The position numbers and the translations under genes were made by a program. Shown in pieces: positions 15,445-23,489 of a stretch of DNA of 31,184 nt (its first letter is position 1; each line of letters begins with the position of its first letter). A model generated the notes under the pieces. The model searched no databases. It was not told the DNA's origin and was given only the letters and a program-made list of their open reading frames with translations. Source of the stretch: CAZSNT01 sp964607765 (GTDB taxonomy: Bacteria; Verrucomicrobiota; Lentisphaeria; Oligosphaerales; JABHEG01); the NCBI GenBank assembly GCA_964607765.1, contig CAZSNT010000126.1, positions 1 through 31,184 of the forward strand, read 5' to 3'.

Positions 15445-17241
15445 TCACTCCCGGGCTTGCCCTGAGCCGTGGGCGGGTCTGGGCCGGTCGCTGCGGCCCG
15501 GGCCCCGGCGGGGTGGTCTGGTCCAGTCCGGCTGTCTGGCGCCCGCTCCTCCGCCGGTCAACCCAATGGTGTGCGCGACCAATGCCGGGCCGATCGGCGC
15601 TTCGACGGCGCGGAAGAACTCTCTGGCTGTTTCCAACTGCCCAGCCTTATAGGCCAGCAGTCCCCGGACGATCAGGATCTCGTCCTTCGCCCCTCCTTCT
15701 GCCTTCTCGTGCCTTGCCTCGGGCGGGATCTTGGGCGGGTGGCCTTTCACCTGCTTGAGCAGGCCCTCGACCTGCGAGACAGTGTGCTCCAGTTGCTTCA
15801 GTTCCGGCACAGACGTTCCGGCCGGGAGCCGACTCTTCGCCGTGTCGAGGCACAGTCGGGCGTGGGCGAAATCCCGGCGCACCAAGCTGTCCGCAACGAT
15901 GTCGTAGATGCGCCGCTTCTGCGCCCACACAGCCTTCACCATCCTGCCGCCGCCAAACCGTTGCTCGGGCGCGTGCTGGCCGGCGCCCGGCTGCCGCGCT
16001 TCGGCAGGCTGTGGCGGTGGCGGCGGGGCAGCGGCAGCAGCTGCCTTCCTGCGTCGCCAACGGATGCCGACGCCGGCTGCGGCAGCAAACAACAGTGCGG
16101 CGCCGCACACCAAGGCCGCCCGACGCGCGAAGCTGCTCCTGCGCCGGCCGGCCTGTCCCGGCGCTGCCCGCGCCCCGGTCTGCGGCATCTGTACCGTCTT
16201 GTCGACCTGCTGCGTCCGGTCGATAGCGGTTGGGGGCGGCGTTCGACCAACGACCGTGGACTGATCCGGCCCGGGCGGCGGGATCGTCGGCAGTTCGCCG
16301 CGGGTTACACGGTCCACGTCCTGCACGAGCGAGTCCCAACTCGGATGGCGCAACTCCGGCTCCTTGGCCATCATGACGCGAATCAGCTGCGAGCAGCCCG
16401 GGGAGATATCCGGGTTCTTCTCCTCCGGCGGCGGCAGCGGGTCGCGCAGCACCTGGCTGACTACCTCAGCACTGCTGCTGCCTTTGAAAGGCACCGTGCC
16501 CGTGACCAGATGGTAGAGCGTGCCCCCGAGCGAGTACATATCGGCACGGAAGTCCAGGTCGGCCACGTTGCGCGCCTGTTCCGGGCTCATGTAGCACGGT
16601 GTCCCGACCATGGCCCCGGTCAACGTCAATCCCGTTTCCTCGGCGAAGCTCTTGGAGATGCCGAGATCCATGAGCTTGACCTCGCCGTCCCGGTCCACCA
16701 TGACATTGGCCGGCTTGATGTCCCGGTGCAGCAGACGGTTCTTGCGCCACGCATAGTCGAGGGTGGTTGCTACGCAGCGTACGATCCGGAGCGCTTCCGG
16801 CTCGGGCAGCGGCCCGCCCCGTTTGACGCGGATGTCGAGGCTCTCGCCGGGCACGTACGACATGGCCAGGAAGTAGTGGCCGGCATCCTCGCCGGCTTCA
16901 TGCGCGGTGACGATGTGGGGGTGCTCGATCTTGGCCAGTGTGCGGACTTCGTGCAGGAAACGCTGCACAAACTGCTCGTCCGCCGTCAGGGCCGGGGCGA
17001 GTACTTTCAGCGCCACCTGACGATCCATCGACAGCTGGCGTGCCAGGTAAACCGTGCCCATCCCCCCACGGCCCAGGATGCCCTCGATCTCGAAGCCGCC
17101 GAGCGTGACGCCCGGTCCAATCTTCGTGTCCGGTACGTGCAGCGCGCTCTGACACTTCGGGCACGGCGTGCGCGAGCCGCTCATGGAGGCGTCGGCCTCC
17201 AACTGCTCGTGACACTCCGGACAACTGAACGTGAATTTCAT
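15445..17241 (-). CDS. Zinc-ribbon, membrane-anchored Ser/Thr protein kinase (PknB/Hanks type)
   Basis: A 598-residue fusion. Residues 7-30 form a zinc ribbon (CPEC...CPKC). Residues 50-315 are a Hanks-type kinase: glycine loop GRGGMGTVY, catalytic lysine in VALKVL (K79), HRDIKPANVM (172-181), metal-binding DLG (192-194) in place of DFG, and MSPEQ. A Thr/Pro-rich linker leads to one transmembrane helix (about 374-394), then an Ala/Pro-rich stretch and a roughly 200-residue outer part with a TPR-like segment (VRGLLAYKAGQLETAREFFRAVE). The catalytic Lys, Asp and Asn are present, so it should be active. It sits 69 bp downstream of the YbhN-like gene on the same strand. Its substrates are unknown. 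Confidence 0.93.
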   Translation of the reverse strand: MKFTFSCPECHEQLEADASMSGSRTPCPKCQSALHVPDTKIGPGVTLGGFEIEGILGRGGMGTVYLARQLSMDRQVALKVLAPALTADEQFVQRFLHEVRTLAKIEHPHIVTAHEAGEDAGHYFLAMSYVPGESLDIRVKRGGPLPEPEALRIVRCVATTLDYAWRKNRLLHRDIKPANVMVDRDGEVKLMDLGISKSFAEETGLTLTGAMVGTPCYMSPEQARNVADLDFRADMYSLGGTLYHLVTGTVPFKGSSSAEVVSQVLRDPLPPPEEKNPDISPGCSQLIRVMMAKEPELRHPSWDSLVQDVDRVTRGELPTIPPPGPDQSTVVGRTPPPTAIDRTQQVDKTVQMPQTGARAAPGQAGRRRSSFARRAALVCGAALLFAAAAGVGIRWRRRKAAAAAAPPPPPQPAEARQPGAGQHAPEQRFGGGRMVKAVWAQKRRIYDIVADSLVRRDFAHARLCLDTAKSRLPAGTSVPELKQLEHTVSQVEGLLKQVKGHPPKIPPEARHEKAEGGAKDEILIVRGLLAYKAGQLETAREFFRAVEAPIGPALVAHTIGLTGGGAGARQPDWTRPPRRGPGRSDRPRPAHGSGQARE

Positions 17242-17310
17242 CGCGGGTCTGCCTGGACCTGTTTGCGCGGCTTTGTTTCCGAAAGCCCGGCACCGCGTTG
17301 CGCTGCGCGG

Positions 17311-18357
17311 TCAGGGCATGCCTGCCTGCTCCATCGGTTTCCGCACCCCCGGCGACAGAACGAACACGCCTGCTCCCACAAGAGCCCAAGCCACCATGAT
17401 GAGCGACAAGGTGACGGGGATGGCGCCCGCTTTGGCGGGAGCCATCCCGAGCGCACCCATGAACCTGGACACGATCGCGTCCCGCGTCCCGAGTCCGCCG
17501 GGGGTAACCGGTATGGCGGCAACCGCGTTTCCAACCTGCGTGGCCAGCATGTACTCACGCAGCCTCAGATCGCGTTCGCCGATGCCGCGCCCGACGCTGA
17601 ACAGCGTCAGCCCGAGGCACGTGTGGACGCAAACCGAGATGGCCACCGCCACAGCGACCGTGCCGCGCCGCTTACGGTACAGTTCCAAAGCGCCGACAAG
17701 GCGCTGCACGGTCGACACCACCTTTAACGGCAATCGCCTGCTACATATTGTGAGGAGTCCGGAAACAAGGGGCAGTTTGACCAGGATCTGCCGCAGTTCG
17801 ACCAGGAGCACCGCCACAATGCCGCCCACGCTGCCCAGGCCCACCAGAAGCACCGCTATCTGGATGGGGCGATGGTCCTTGCCCAGCCCAATGACCAGGG
17901 GCAGAGACACCAGAACCATGGCGCTGGCCACAATGAACAGACCGAGGATCCCCACCACGCGGTCGAGCATGATCGTCATGATCGCCTCGGCCCGTTTCGA
18001 CGGCGCCTGCTTCGCAATGAAGGCCATCTTGAGGAAGTCGCCGCTGACCGCGCCCGGAATGGCCAGGTTGAACAGGACCCCGATCATGGTCAGCCGCCAC
18101 AGCCCCCAGAAGCCCAGATGCACGCCCTGCACCGCCAGCAACAACCCCCAGCGGACCGTGGTGACCGCAATGATCGCGCCGTAGAACACGAACGCGAACA
18201 CGACCAGCGGCACGTTGGATCCGCCGAGCGCCGCCCACAGATCGGCGCCCGTGGAACGCAGAGTCAGCACGATCAGGAACACGGCCAAGCCAACGCCCAC
18301 CGCGGCCCGGATCAGGATCAGCAGCACGTGCTTGACTTTGGCGGCGAGAGGGGGCAT
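17311..18357 (-). CDS. YbhN/UPF0104 flippase-like membrane protein
   Basis: A 348-residue protein with about seven to eight transmembrane helices, matching the membrane part of lysylphosphatidylglycerol synthase (YbhN/UPF0104, AglD-like). Recognisable features are the early FVFYGAIIAVTTVRWGLLL, then FNLAIPGAVSGDFLKMAFIAK and, near the C-terminus, NAVAAIPVTPGGLGTRDAIV, whose PxTPGGLG motif is diagnostic. No aminoacyl-transferase domain is fused. Members without it are proposed lipid or polyprenyl-linked sugar flippases. It follows galE after 20 bp, and those 20 bp are a heptad repeat rather than a normal ribosome-binding site. Context with galE and a GT4 enzyme supports an envelope-glycan or glycolipid role, by inference. 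Confidence 0.9.
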   Translation of the reverse strand: MPPLAAKVKHVLLILIRAAVGVGLAVFLIVLTLRSTGADLWAALGGSNVPLVVFAFVFYGAIIAVTTVRWGLLLAVQGVHLGFWGLWRLTMIGVLFNLAIPGAVSGDFLKMAFIAKQAPSKRAEAIMTIMLDRVVGILGLFIVASAMVLVSLPLVIGLGKDHRPIQIAVLLVGLGSVGGIVAVLLVELRQILVKLPLVSGLLTICSRRLPLKVVSTVQRLVGALELYRKRRGTVAVAVAISVCVHTCLGLTLFSVGRGIGERDLRLREYMLATQVGNAVAAIPVTPGGLGTRDAIVSRFMGALGMAPAKAGAIPVTLSLIMVAWALVGAGVFVLSPGVRKPMEQAGMP

Positions 18358-18360
18358 TCA

Positions 18361-18381
18361 GTGTCCGGTGTTCGGTGTTAG
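18361..18381. repeat. Three heptad repeats (GTGTYCG) at the galE / YbhN-like gene boundary
   Basis: The sequence reads gtgtccg, gtgttcg, gtgttag. It covers the galE stop codon and the entire gap before the next gene. Two more heptads of the same kind occur at 19372-19385 in front of galE; the 12-mer GGTGTTCGGTGT is identical at 18367-18378 and 19371-19382. Confidence 0.6.
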
Positions 18382-19349
18382 CCCGTGTACCCGTCCGGGT
18401 GCTGACTGCGCCAGCGCCAGGCTGTTTCGACGATGTCATGGATGTCATCGTGCTGCGGCTGCCAGCCCAAACGCGTTCGCGCCGCTGTCGAGTCGCTTAT
18501 CAGACGCGGCGGGTCGCCGGGGCGTCGCTCGGCTTCGACAACCGAAATGGGCTTGCCCGTGACCTCGCGCGCGGTGTCGATGATGGCTCTGACGCTGTGT
18601 CCCGAACCGGAGCCCAGGTTGAATGCGCCCACGTCATTGCTTTCCAAGGCGAGCACGTGAGCCTGGGCCAGGTCGAGGACGTGCACGTAGTCACGGATGC
18701 AGGTGCCGTCCGGCGTCGGGTAGTCCGTGCCGAAGATGGACACGCTGGGCCGCTTGCCCTGGGCCGCCTGCAGCACGATCGGGATCAGGTGCGACTCGGG
18801 GTCGTGGTCCTCGCCGCAGCGCTCCGTGGCGCCGGCCGCGTTGAAGTAGCGCAGCGCGGTGTACTGCAGGCCCTCGACCTCGTGGAACCAGCGCAGCATG
18901 CGCTCGAACATCAGCTTCGATTCGCCGTAGGGGTTGATGGGACACGTGGGCTCGGTTTCGGGGATTGGAATCTGCTTGGGCATGCCGTACACGGCCGCCG
19001 TGCTGGAGAACACCAGTTTGCGGACTCCGCAACGCGCGGAGGCAGACGCCAGGTTGAGTGCGCAGGCCACGTTGTTTCTGAAATAGCGGGCCGGGTCAGT
19101 CATGGACTCGCCGACCTCGATGAAAGCCGCGAAATGGATCACGCCTTCCGGCTGCGCCTGTTCCAGCGCGCTGCGGATGGCGTGCTCGTCAGCCAGATCG
19201 CCCTCGACGAACTGGGCCCTCGGGTCGACGGCCTCACGGTGGCCTTTGACCAGCGAATCGAAGACAACAATCTCGTGACCGAGATCCAGCAGGTATTCCG
19301 TGCAGCAACTGCCCACGTATCCTGCCCCGCCTGCAACCAGTACCTTCAT
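18378..19349 (-). CDS. galE: UDP-glucose 4-epimerase
   Basis: This enzyme interconverts UDP-glucose and UDP-galactose (some members also act on the N-acetyl forms), using tightly bound NAD. The 323-residue extended SDR has the Rossmann motif GGAGYVGS at residues 7-14, a conserved start VFDSLVKGH, FAAFIEVGESM, the Ser/Tyr/Lys triad (FSSTAAVYG and PYGESK), ALRYFNAAGA, and the sugar-binding GTDYPTPDGTCIRDYVHVLDLA. I chose the ATG at 19349 by family fit; AAAGGAG lies about 13 bases upstream, rather far. An upstream GTG-type extension to 19397 has no support. It is the first gene of a tight pair with the YbhN-like membrane protein. Confidence 0.97.
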   Translation of the reverse strand: MKVLVAGGAGYVGSCCTEYLLDLGHEIVVFDSLVKGHREAVDPRAQFVEGDLADEHAIRSALEQAQPEGVIHFAAFIEVGESMTDPARYFRNNVACALNLASASARCGVRKLVFSSTAAVYGMPKQIPIPETEPTCPINPYGESKLMFERMLRWFHEVEGLQYTALRYFNAAGATERCGEDHDPESHLIPIVLQAAQGKRPSVSIFGTDYPTPDGTCIRDYVHVLDLAQAHVLALESNDVGAFNLGSGSGHSVRAIIDTAREVTGKPISVVEAERRPGDPPRLISDSTAARTRLGWQPQHDDIHDIVETAWRWRSQHPDGYTG

Positions 19350-19370
19350 GGCCTGTGACCGGCTCCTTTG

Positions 19371-19385
19371 GGTGTTCGGTGTCCA
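19371..19385. repeat. Heptad repeat copy upstream of galE
   Basis: Two GTGTYCG-like heptads (gtgttcg, gtgtcca) preceded by G give the 12-mer GGTGTTCGGTGT, also present at 18367-18378. This copy sits just behind the AAGGAG of galE. Confidence 0.5.
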
Positions 19386-19454
19386 GGCGCGTACCATAAA
19401 GCGCCAAGCCCCGAGTTGCGAGTTCGGGGGAGGCCCGAGCAGCGGCGTTGAGGG

Positions 19455-19480
19455 AGTGTGTCTTGCAGGTCCGACACACT
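19455..19480 (-). terminator. Perfect hairpin after the DUF4139-like gene
   Basis: AGTGTGTC (19455-19462) pairs perfectly with GACACACT (19473-19480) around a 10-base loop, one base beyond the stop of the minus-strand lipoprotein gene. There is no T-run, so it may be a terminator without U-tract or a 3'-protecting hairpin. It separates that gene from galE. Confidence 0.5.
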
Positions 19481-19481
19481 G

Positions 19482-21269
19482 CTAGTGGCGCACGTAGTAC
19501 TCGTAGTCGACCGTGCGTTCGGCCGACTCGTCCGGCTTGAGGTCGAAGCGCCACGTCACTTCCGAGTGGTTGTTGACGGCGCCGCTGCCGCGGTACTGCT
19601 TCCAGTCGCCCGCCTGGTAGGGAGAGAGTCTGACCTGGCCGTCATTGGAGGCCGACGTCACTTTCCCCCCCATTCGGCAGGTCACCTCGCAGGCAGCGGG
19701 AAGTGATTTGAAGCTGGCGAGTTTGAGCGTGCCGCGCTTGCTGACGAGAGCGTATTGGTGGTGATCCCAGTGCAGCGCCTTGAGCTTGCGCCCGGTCTCT
19801 TCTTCAGTGAAAGCACCGTGGATATCGACTGCTACCGTAACAGGCAATCGCAGCTGCGCGCCGGGCGGAGTATAAGTGAGCAATTCCTGGGCGAGCGGCT
19901 GCAGGTCCTGCATAATCAGGGCCGGCCCGGTAGTCCAGGGCACTTCAGTATTGTTCGTGATGTCGACCTGGTGCCAGACTTCGTTCTTTGACAGCACGAG
20001 CGGCGAGGCGCTCGCAGCGCCACTCGGTGCTGTGTCGATGCCGTGCCGCTGAACGTGCAGGTTCCAGGTGTAGACATCCCTGTATGGCGCCGTGGCAGTG
20101 AACAGGGGGATGGCGGCGCGTTGTCCTTTCCTTAACGTCAGGGCCGCGCTGGTGTACACGAACAGGTCCTGGTTCTTGTCCGCCGCGAGTTCGGAGGGCA
20201 GTCGCAGCGCACCGGCGCCTCGTCGGGCTCGACTCCGTTCCATGTCGGGACTGACGCGTTGTGTCATCATCGCGTTCGAGAACGTGTTGGAGATTTGGGC
20301 CATTACCTGCGGCGCGGCTTGTCGGAGCGCATTGCGCAGCGTGCGTTCCAGACTCAGGGGACTGACCGTGTCTTTGAACCTGAAATTCGGGACGCCAACC
20401 ACGAGATGGAACGGCACATCCGCCAAGTCCTCAGCTTCGTTGATGATCTCGGCCTGCAGCGCGATCCGCGCTTCCTTCTCGCGGTTCTTCCCAGCGGCCA
20501 GCTCGATCCTGTATGTCGGAATCCACCGCACACCTGGACCGAAGTGGAACAGGAGCATCTCCTGTTTGCGGCCAGCCTTCTCGAACTGGAATCGCAGCCT
20601 CTTCTGCGTCTCGACTGTCTTCTCTTCCCGGGCGTGGCGGAGTGTCATGTCCGCCACACTGAGCCGCTGTACCTGCTCCACGGGTATGGTCACGTCCCCG
20701 GTTCCTGTCCGGAGTACGAACAGACTGCCGCTCAGCACGGGCACGGTGACAGTCGCGTTAGTGCTGCCTGCGGCGGTCGCAGAGCGCGAACTCAGCACGT
20801 TGACATGGACGTGTGGCGCGGTGGGCAGACGCGTTTCCTTCTGTTCCGCGAGCACTTCGAAGATTGTACCGGTCAGCTCAGTCTTGTCGCTCAGCCAGAC
20901 CGTACAGTTCTTGCCTCTGTTCGCCTGCAGCAGGTCGATGTTGCGCAGGCACAGACTCTCTTTCGCTTCCCGCGTCTCGACCTTCTCTTCGCCTGCGGTC
21001 ATGCTCAGGAGCCGGCCGTTGCGCGGCACGGCCCAGAACGAACCGAGAATGGCGGAGTCCGGTACGCTGTCGGTGTAAAGCTGGCCGTCCGCGTCCGTTG
21101 TCCCGACGGCGCGCTTGACGAACAGGGCGTAGCCGTCCTTGAACACGATAACGCGGTCCATGTTGAGGGTCAGTTCGCCTGGTTGCGCGTCGCCCGCTGC
21201 TCCCGAACTGCACCCCGTACCTGCCACAAAGGCCAACACTAGAAGAGATTGCGTCACGCGTGTTCTCAT
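19482..21269 (-). CDS. Exported DUF4139-like lipoprotein
   Basis: A 595-residue protein. The first 20 residues are a signal sequence ending in a cysteine (FVAGTGC), a relaxed lipobox. Mid-protein LLFHFGPGVRWIPTYRIEL and AEIINEAEDLADVPFHLVVGVPNFRF, and later ITNNTEVPWTTGPALIM, match what I know of DUF4139-type beta-rich domains, where W-P-x-Y and N-x-T-x2-P-W are recurring features. The region from 60 to 160 is a separate beta-rich part with a charged helix (EKVETREAKESL). AGGAG lies 9 bases before the ATG. The function is unknown; the family is found in exported proteins of many bacteria. It is followed by a perfect hairpin, so it is probably monocistronic. Confidence 0.82.
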   Translation of the reverse strand: MRTRVTQSLLVLAFVAGTGCSSGAAGDAQPGELTLNMDRVIVFKDGYALFVKRAVGTTDADGQLYTDSVPDSAILGSFWAVPRNGRLLSMTAGEEKVETREAKESLCLRNIDLLQANRGKNCTVWLSDKTELTGTIFEVLAEQKETRLPTAPHVHVNVLSSRSATAAGSTNATVTVPVLSGSLFVLRTGTGDVTIPVEQVQRLSVADMTLRHAREEKTVETQKRLRFQFEKAGRKQEMLLFHFGPGVRWIPTYRIELAAGKNREKEARIALQAEIINEAEDLADVPFHLVVGVPNFRFKDTVSPLSLERTLRNALRQAAPQVMAQISNTFSNAMMTQRVSPDMERSRARRGAGALRLPSELAADKNQDLFVYTSAALTLRKGQRAAIPLFTATAPYRDVYTWNLHVQRHGIDTAPSGAASASPLVLSKNEVWHQVDITNNTEVPWTTGPALIMQDLQPLAQELLTYTPPGAQLRLPVTVAVDIHGAFTEEETGRKLKALHWDHHQYALVSKRGTLKLASFKSLPAACEVTCRMGGKVTSASNDGQVRLSPYQAGDWKQYRGSGAVNNHSEVTWRFDLKPDESAERTVDYEYYVRH

Positions 21270-21469
21270 AATTCGTTACTCCTGTTCTCCACGTCCACCG
21301 GTCCGCCTGCCGGCAAGCTGGCTCAGGCCCCGGCCCTGCCGTGCCGATCCCCCGCCTGATACCACGTTACAGTGCTGCGGCCGGCGGGCAGAGTTGTCAC
21401 GGGCAGGTAACAAAGTTGTAAAAGAGGTGCGAGGAGCGGCGCGCCGGCCTCGGATGCCAGGGCCGTGAC

Positions 21470-21491
21470 GCCCGGCTCGAGAGAGCCCGGG
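21470..21491. repeat. Single-arm relic of the CCCGGCTC/GAGCCGGG repeat
   Basis: GCCCGGCTC-GAGA-GAGCCCGGGC folds into a 9-bp stem with one bulged base. It resembles one inner arm of the element at 4591-4749, including the following CAACGGGG versus CTACGGGG. It lies 65 bp beyond the SDR stop, in the 287-bp gap before the lipoprotein gene, and might act as a terminator. I see nothing else definite in that gap apart from a CTGGCGCCAG palindrome (21530-21539). Confidence 0.55.
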
Positions 21492-21556
21492 CAACGGGGT
21501 TGAGCTGCGGCCGGGAGTGCAATCCAGGGCTGGCGCCAGTCCGGGCACCGGACGCG

Positions 21557-22327
21557 CTACTCCGGCGAGTAGTCGGCTTCGTCCAGCTCATTGACCACGG
21601 GGCTGACCAGATGCATACCGCCATCGACGTAGATGATCTGGCCGGTGATGGTCGAGGTCCGGGCGAAGAAAATGCAGGTGTCTGCGATCTCGTTCGGTGC
21701 GCTGGCCTGGGCCATGGGCACGTTCTTCAGGAGTCGGTCCATCTTCTCCGGCGGCACGCCAGGCGGCGGCAGCACGATTCCCGGCGCTACGGCGTTGACG
21801 CGGATGCGCGGCGCCCACTCGACCGCGGCCGCTTCCATGGCATCGCGCAGGCTCTTCTTGGCGAATCCATAGGTGCTCGCCGAGGGATCCACCGTTGCCA
21901 CGCGCTGGTCGAGGATGTTGATGATGTTGCCTTCCTCGCAGTAGTAAGCGAAATCACGCATCAACAGGAAGGGCGCGACAAAGTTGATCTCGTAGTCTTC
22001 CATGACCCGCTCCAGGTCGACATTGACCAAGGGGCAGCGTCTGTAGACCGAGGCATTGTTAACCAGACAGTTCGGGGTCTGGCCCTGCTGCACGAGGCTT
22101 GGGATCAGTTCCCGCCGTTCGGCGTGGTTCAGCAGGTCGGCCTGGACACACTGGTGCCCGGGCGAGATCTGTTCGAGTTGCTCCACCAACTCCCGCGCCT
22201 CGTCCTCGGAACGGTTGTAGTGGACCACCACCCGCGCACCGGCCTGAGCGAACCGCAAAGCGATGGCGCTGCCGATACGTACGCCGGCTCCCGTGATCAG
22301 GACACGCGTGTTCTCGAGTTCCGTCAT
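21557..22327 (-). CDS. Short-chain dehydrogenase/reductase, pteridine-reductase-like
   Basis: A 256-residue classical SDR using NADP(H) or NAD(H). It has the cofactor motif TGAGVRIGSAIALRFA (the RIG form is usual in PTR1/FolM-like pteridine reductases), VHYNRSEDEA with an Arg that favours NADPH, NNASVY (110s), and the active-site pair Y-x3-K in YGFAKKSL. The usual catalytic serine, expected about 13 residues before the Tyr, seems replaced: the sequence there reads NILDQRVATVDPSASTYG, with D/Q instead of S. That Asp/Tyr arrangement also occurs in FolM/PTR1 enzymes. GGGGAAG lies just upstream. Dihydropteridine or dihydrofolate reduction is a reasonable guess; the true substrate is unknown. Confidence 0.88.
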   Translation of the reverse strand: MTELENTRVLITGAGVRIGSAIALRFAQAGARVVVHYNRSEDEARELVEQLEQISPGHQCVQADLLNHAERRELIPSLVQQGQTPNCLVNNASVYRRCPLVNVDLERVMEDYEINFVAPFLLMRDFAYYCEEGNIINILDQRVATVDPSASTYGFAKKSLRDAMEAAAVEWAPRIRVNAVAPGIVLPPPGVPPEKMDRLLKNVPMAQASAPNEIADTCIFFARTSTITGQIIYVDGGMHLVSPVVNELDEADYSPE

Positions 22328-22545
22328 TGTGCTTCCCCGTGGATGCCCAAATCACTCAGCTCCGAATAGCGACTACACTACGAGTATACAACAACACGAC
22401 CGTTTGGACAACCGTTTTGCTGCGCCAAGTCCGCGGCGCTCCTTCCTCCGCCCCGGACGGAGTTGTTGGTCCGATCACCGGCGGCGGACGCGTGGCGCGG
22501 GAAGCGCGGCGCCGAAAAAAAGGAAGGCAATGCGTCGGGCGCGGG

Positions 22546-22574
22546 TTGCCGAATTCCCCCCGCTTCGCTATTAG
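22546..22574 (+). promoter_or_regulatory. Candidate promoter of the CdsZ-like gene
   Basis: TTGCCG (22546-22551) and TATTAG (22569-22574) are spaced 17 bases apart, each with two mismatches to consensus. Transcription would start about 40 bases before the ATG at 22624, which supports that start over the in-frame ATGs at 22576 and 22588. The rest of the 296-bp gap between this gene and the divergent SDR gene shows nothing else definite. Confidence 0.4.
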
Positions 22575-22623
22575 TATGGTTTGCGCCATGCCTGCGGAAT
22601 CAGAGCTTGGAAGGACTGTGTTC

Positions 22624-23340
22624 ATGCACGACTGGGTTGAGAAGCTGATTAGCCTTCAGGAGAAAGATCTGCGCATCCTCATGCTGCAGGAGCAGATCGA
22701 TTCGGCCCCGGCAGAGAAGGCAAGAGTCAGCGACATGCTGTCGAGCGCCCAGGAGGGGGTGGCCGCTGCCCGGGCAGTCGTCCAGGAGCATGAGAAGGCT
22801 TTGAAGACTTTCGAGATGGATGTGCAGGAAGTGGAGCAGAGAATGCGCGACTTCCAGTCCAAATCGATGATGATCAAAGACAACCAGGAATACAAAGCCG
22901 CGCTGCTCCAGATTGAGGAGTACAGAGAGCACATCAGCAAGATCGAGGACAAAGAGCTGGCGGTTATGGAGCTGATCGAGGAGGCGCGCGGCCTGCTGGG
23001 CCTGAAGCAGAAAGAGCTCAAGGAGGCCCAGGACCGCATCGGCGAGATGCAGGCCGATCTGGACACACGCGTCACGGTCAGCACTGCCGAACTGGAGAAG
23101 GTCGCACAGCAGCGCGCCGACGTACGGGCTAGTCTGGACTCGAGCATCGTTTCCCGCTACGAACGACTGATGAGAGTGCCTGCGCGCGGCCGGCCGGATA
23201 GACGTGTTTTCGTCCCCATCCGAGACAATGTGTGCGACCGGTGTCACATGAACGTCACTGCCCAGCTCAGGAACGATGCCCGCAAGGGCGGCTGCGTGAC
23301 CTGCCCGCACTGCTCCGGCATGGTCTATTGGGAAGACTGA
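22624..23340 (+). CDS. CdsZ/FlgZ-like coiled-coil zinc-ribbon protein (zf-RING_7, former DUF164)
   Basis: A 238-residue protein. Residues 5-180 are almost continuous heptad-rich helix (for example DVQEVEQRMRDFQSKSMMIKDNQEYKAALLQIEEY), which folds as an antiparallel coiled coil in this family. The C-terminus is a C4 zinc ribbon: C204xxC207 and, after a loop, C224xxC227 with an extra C230. Known relatives are Chlamydia CdsZ and Helicobacter FlgZ/HP0958, which bind type III or flagellar ATPase and sigma-54 (RpoN) systems; many others are uncharacterised. I chose the ATG at 22624 because GGAAGGA sits 8 bases upstream and the family starts near this point. No flagellar or secretion gene is present here, though a sigma-54 activator lies 7 kb away. 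Confidence 0.9.
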   Translation: MHDWVEKLISLQEKDLRILMLQEQIDSAPAEKARVSDMLSSAQEGVAAARAVVQEHEKALKTFEMDVQEVEQRMRDFQSKSMMIKDNQEYKAALLQIEEYREHISKIEDKELAVMELIEEARGLLGLKQKELKEAQDRIGEMQADLDTRVTVSTAELEKVAQQRADVRASLDSSIVSRYERLMRVPARGRPDRRVFVPIRDNVCDRCHMNVTAQLRNDARKGGCVTCPHCSGMVYWED

Positions 23341-23389
23341 GCCTGACGGCTGGCCGGGGAGTGTCTGCGCTGTGATGTTGTGGGGCTTG

Positions 23390-23420
23390 GCGCCCACCTG
23401 CCATCGGTCTCAGGTGGCGC
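23390..23420 (+). terminator. Bulged hairpin after the CdsZ-like gene
   Basis: GCGCC-C-ACCTG (23390-23400) pairs with CAGGTGGCGC (23411-23420): 10 base pairs with one bulged C and a 10-base loop, 50 bp past the stop. No T-run follows directly. It lies 70 bp before the phosphoesterase start and may separate the two transcripts. Confidence 0.45.
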
Positions 23421-23489
23421 ATTCGGGCCGCGGCCGCTTCTTTGGGGCGGAGCCGGGCCAAACGCGAACAGCAGTGCCGAGGGGGTACC

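Noticed and set aside
15469..17727. 752-codon open frame opposite the kinase and YbhN-like genes
   Set aside because: The minus-strand genes have complete catalytic and membrane motifs; the plus frame is low-complexity Arg/Ala/Gly sequence without motifs.
23341..23489. Possible structured RNA after the CdsZ-like gene
   Set aside because: Only one bulged hairpin; far too short for RNase P RNA, and none of its conserved segments are present.
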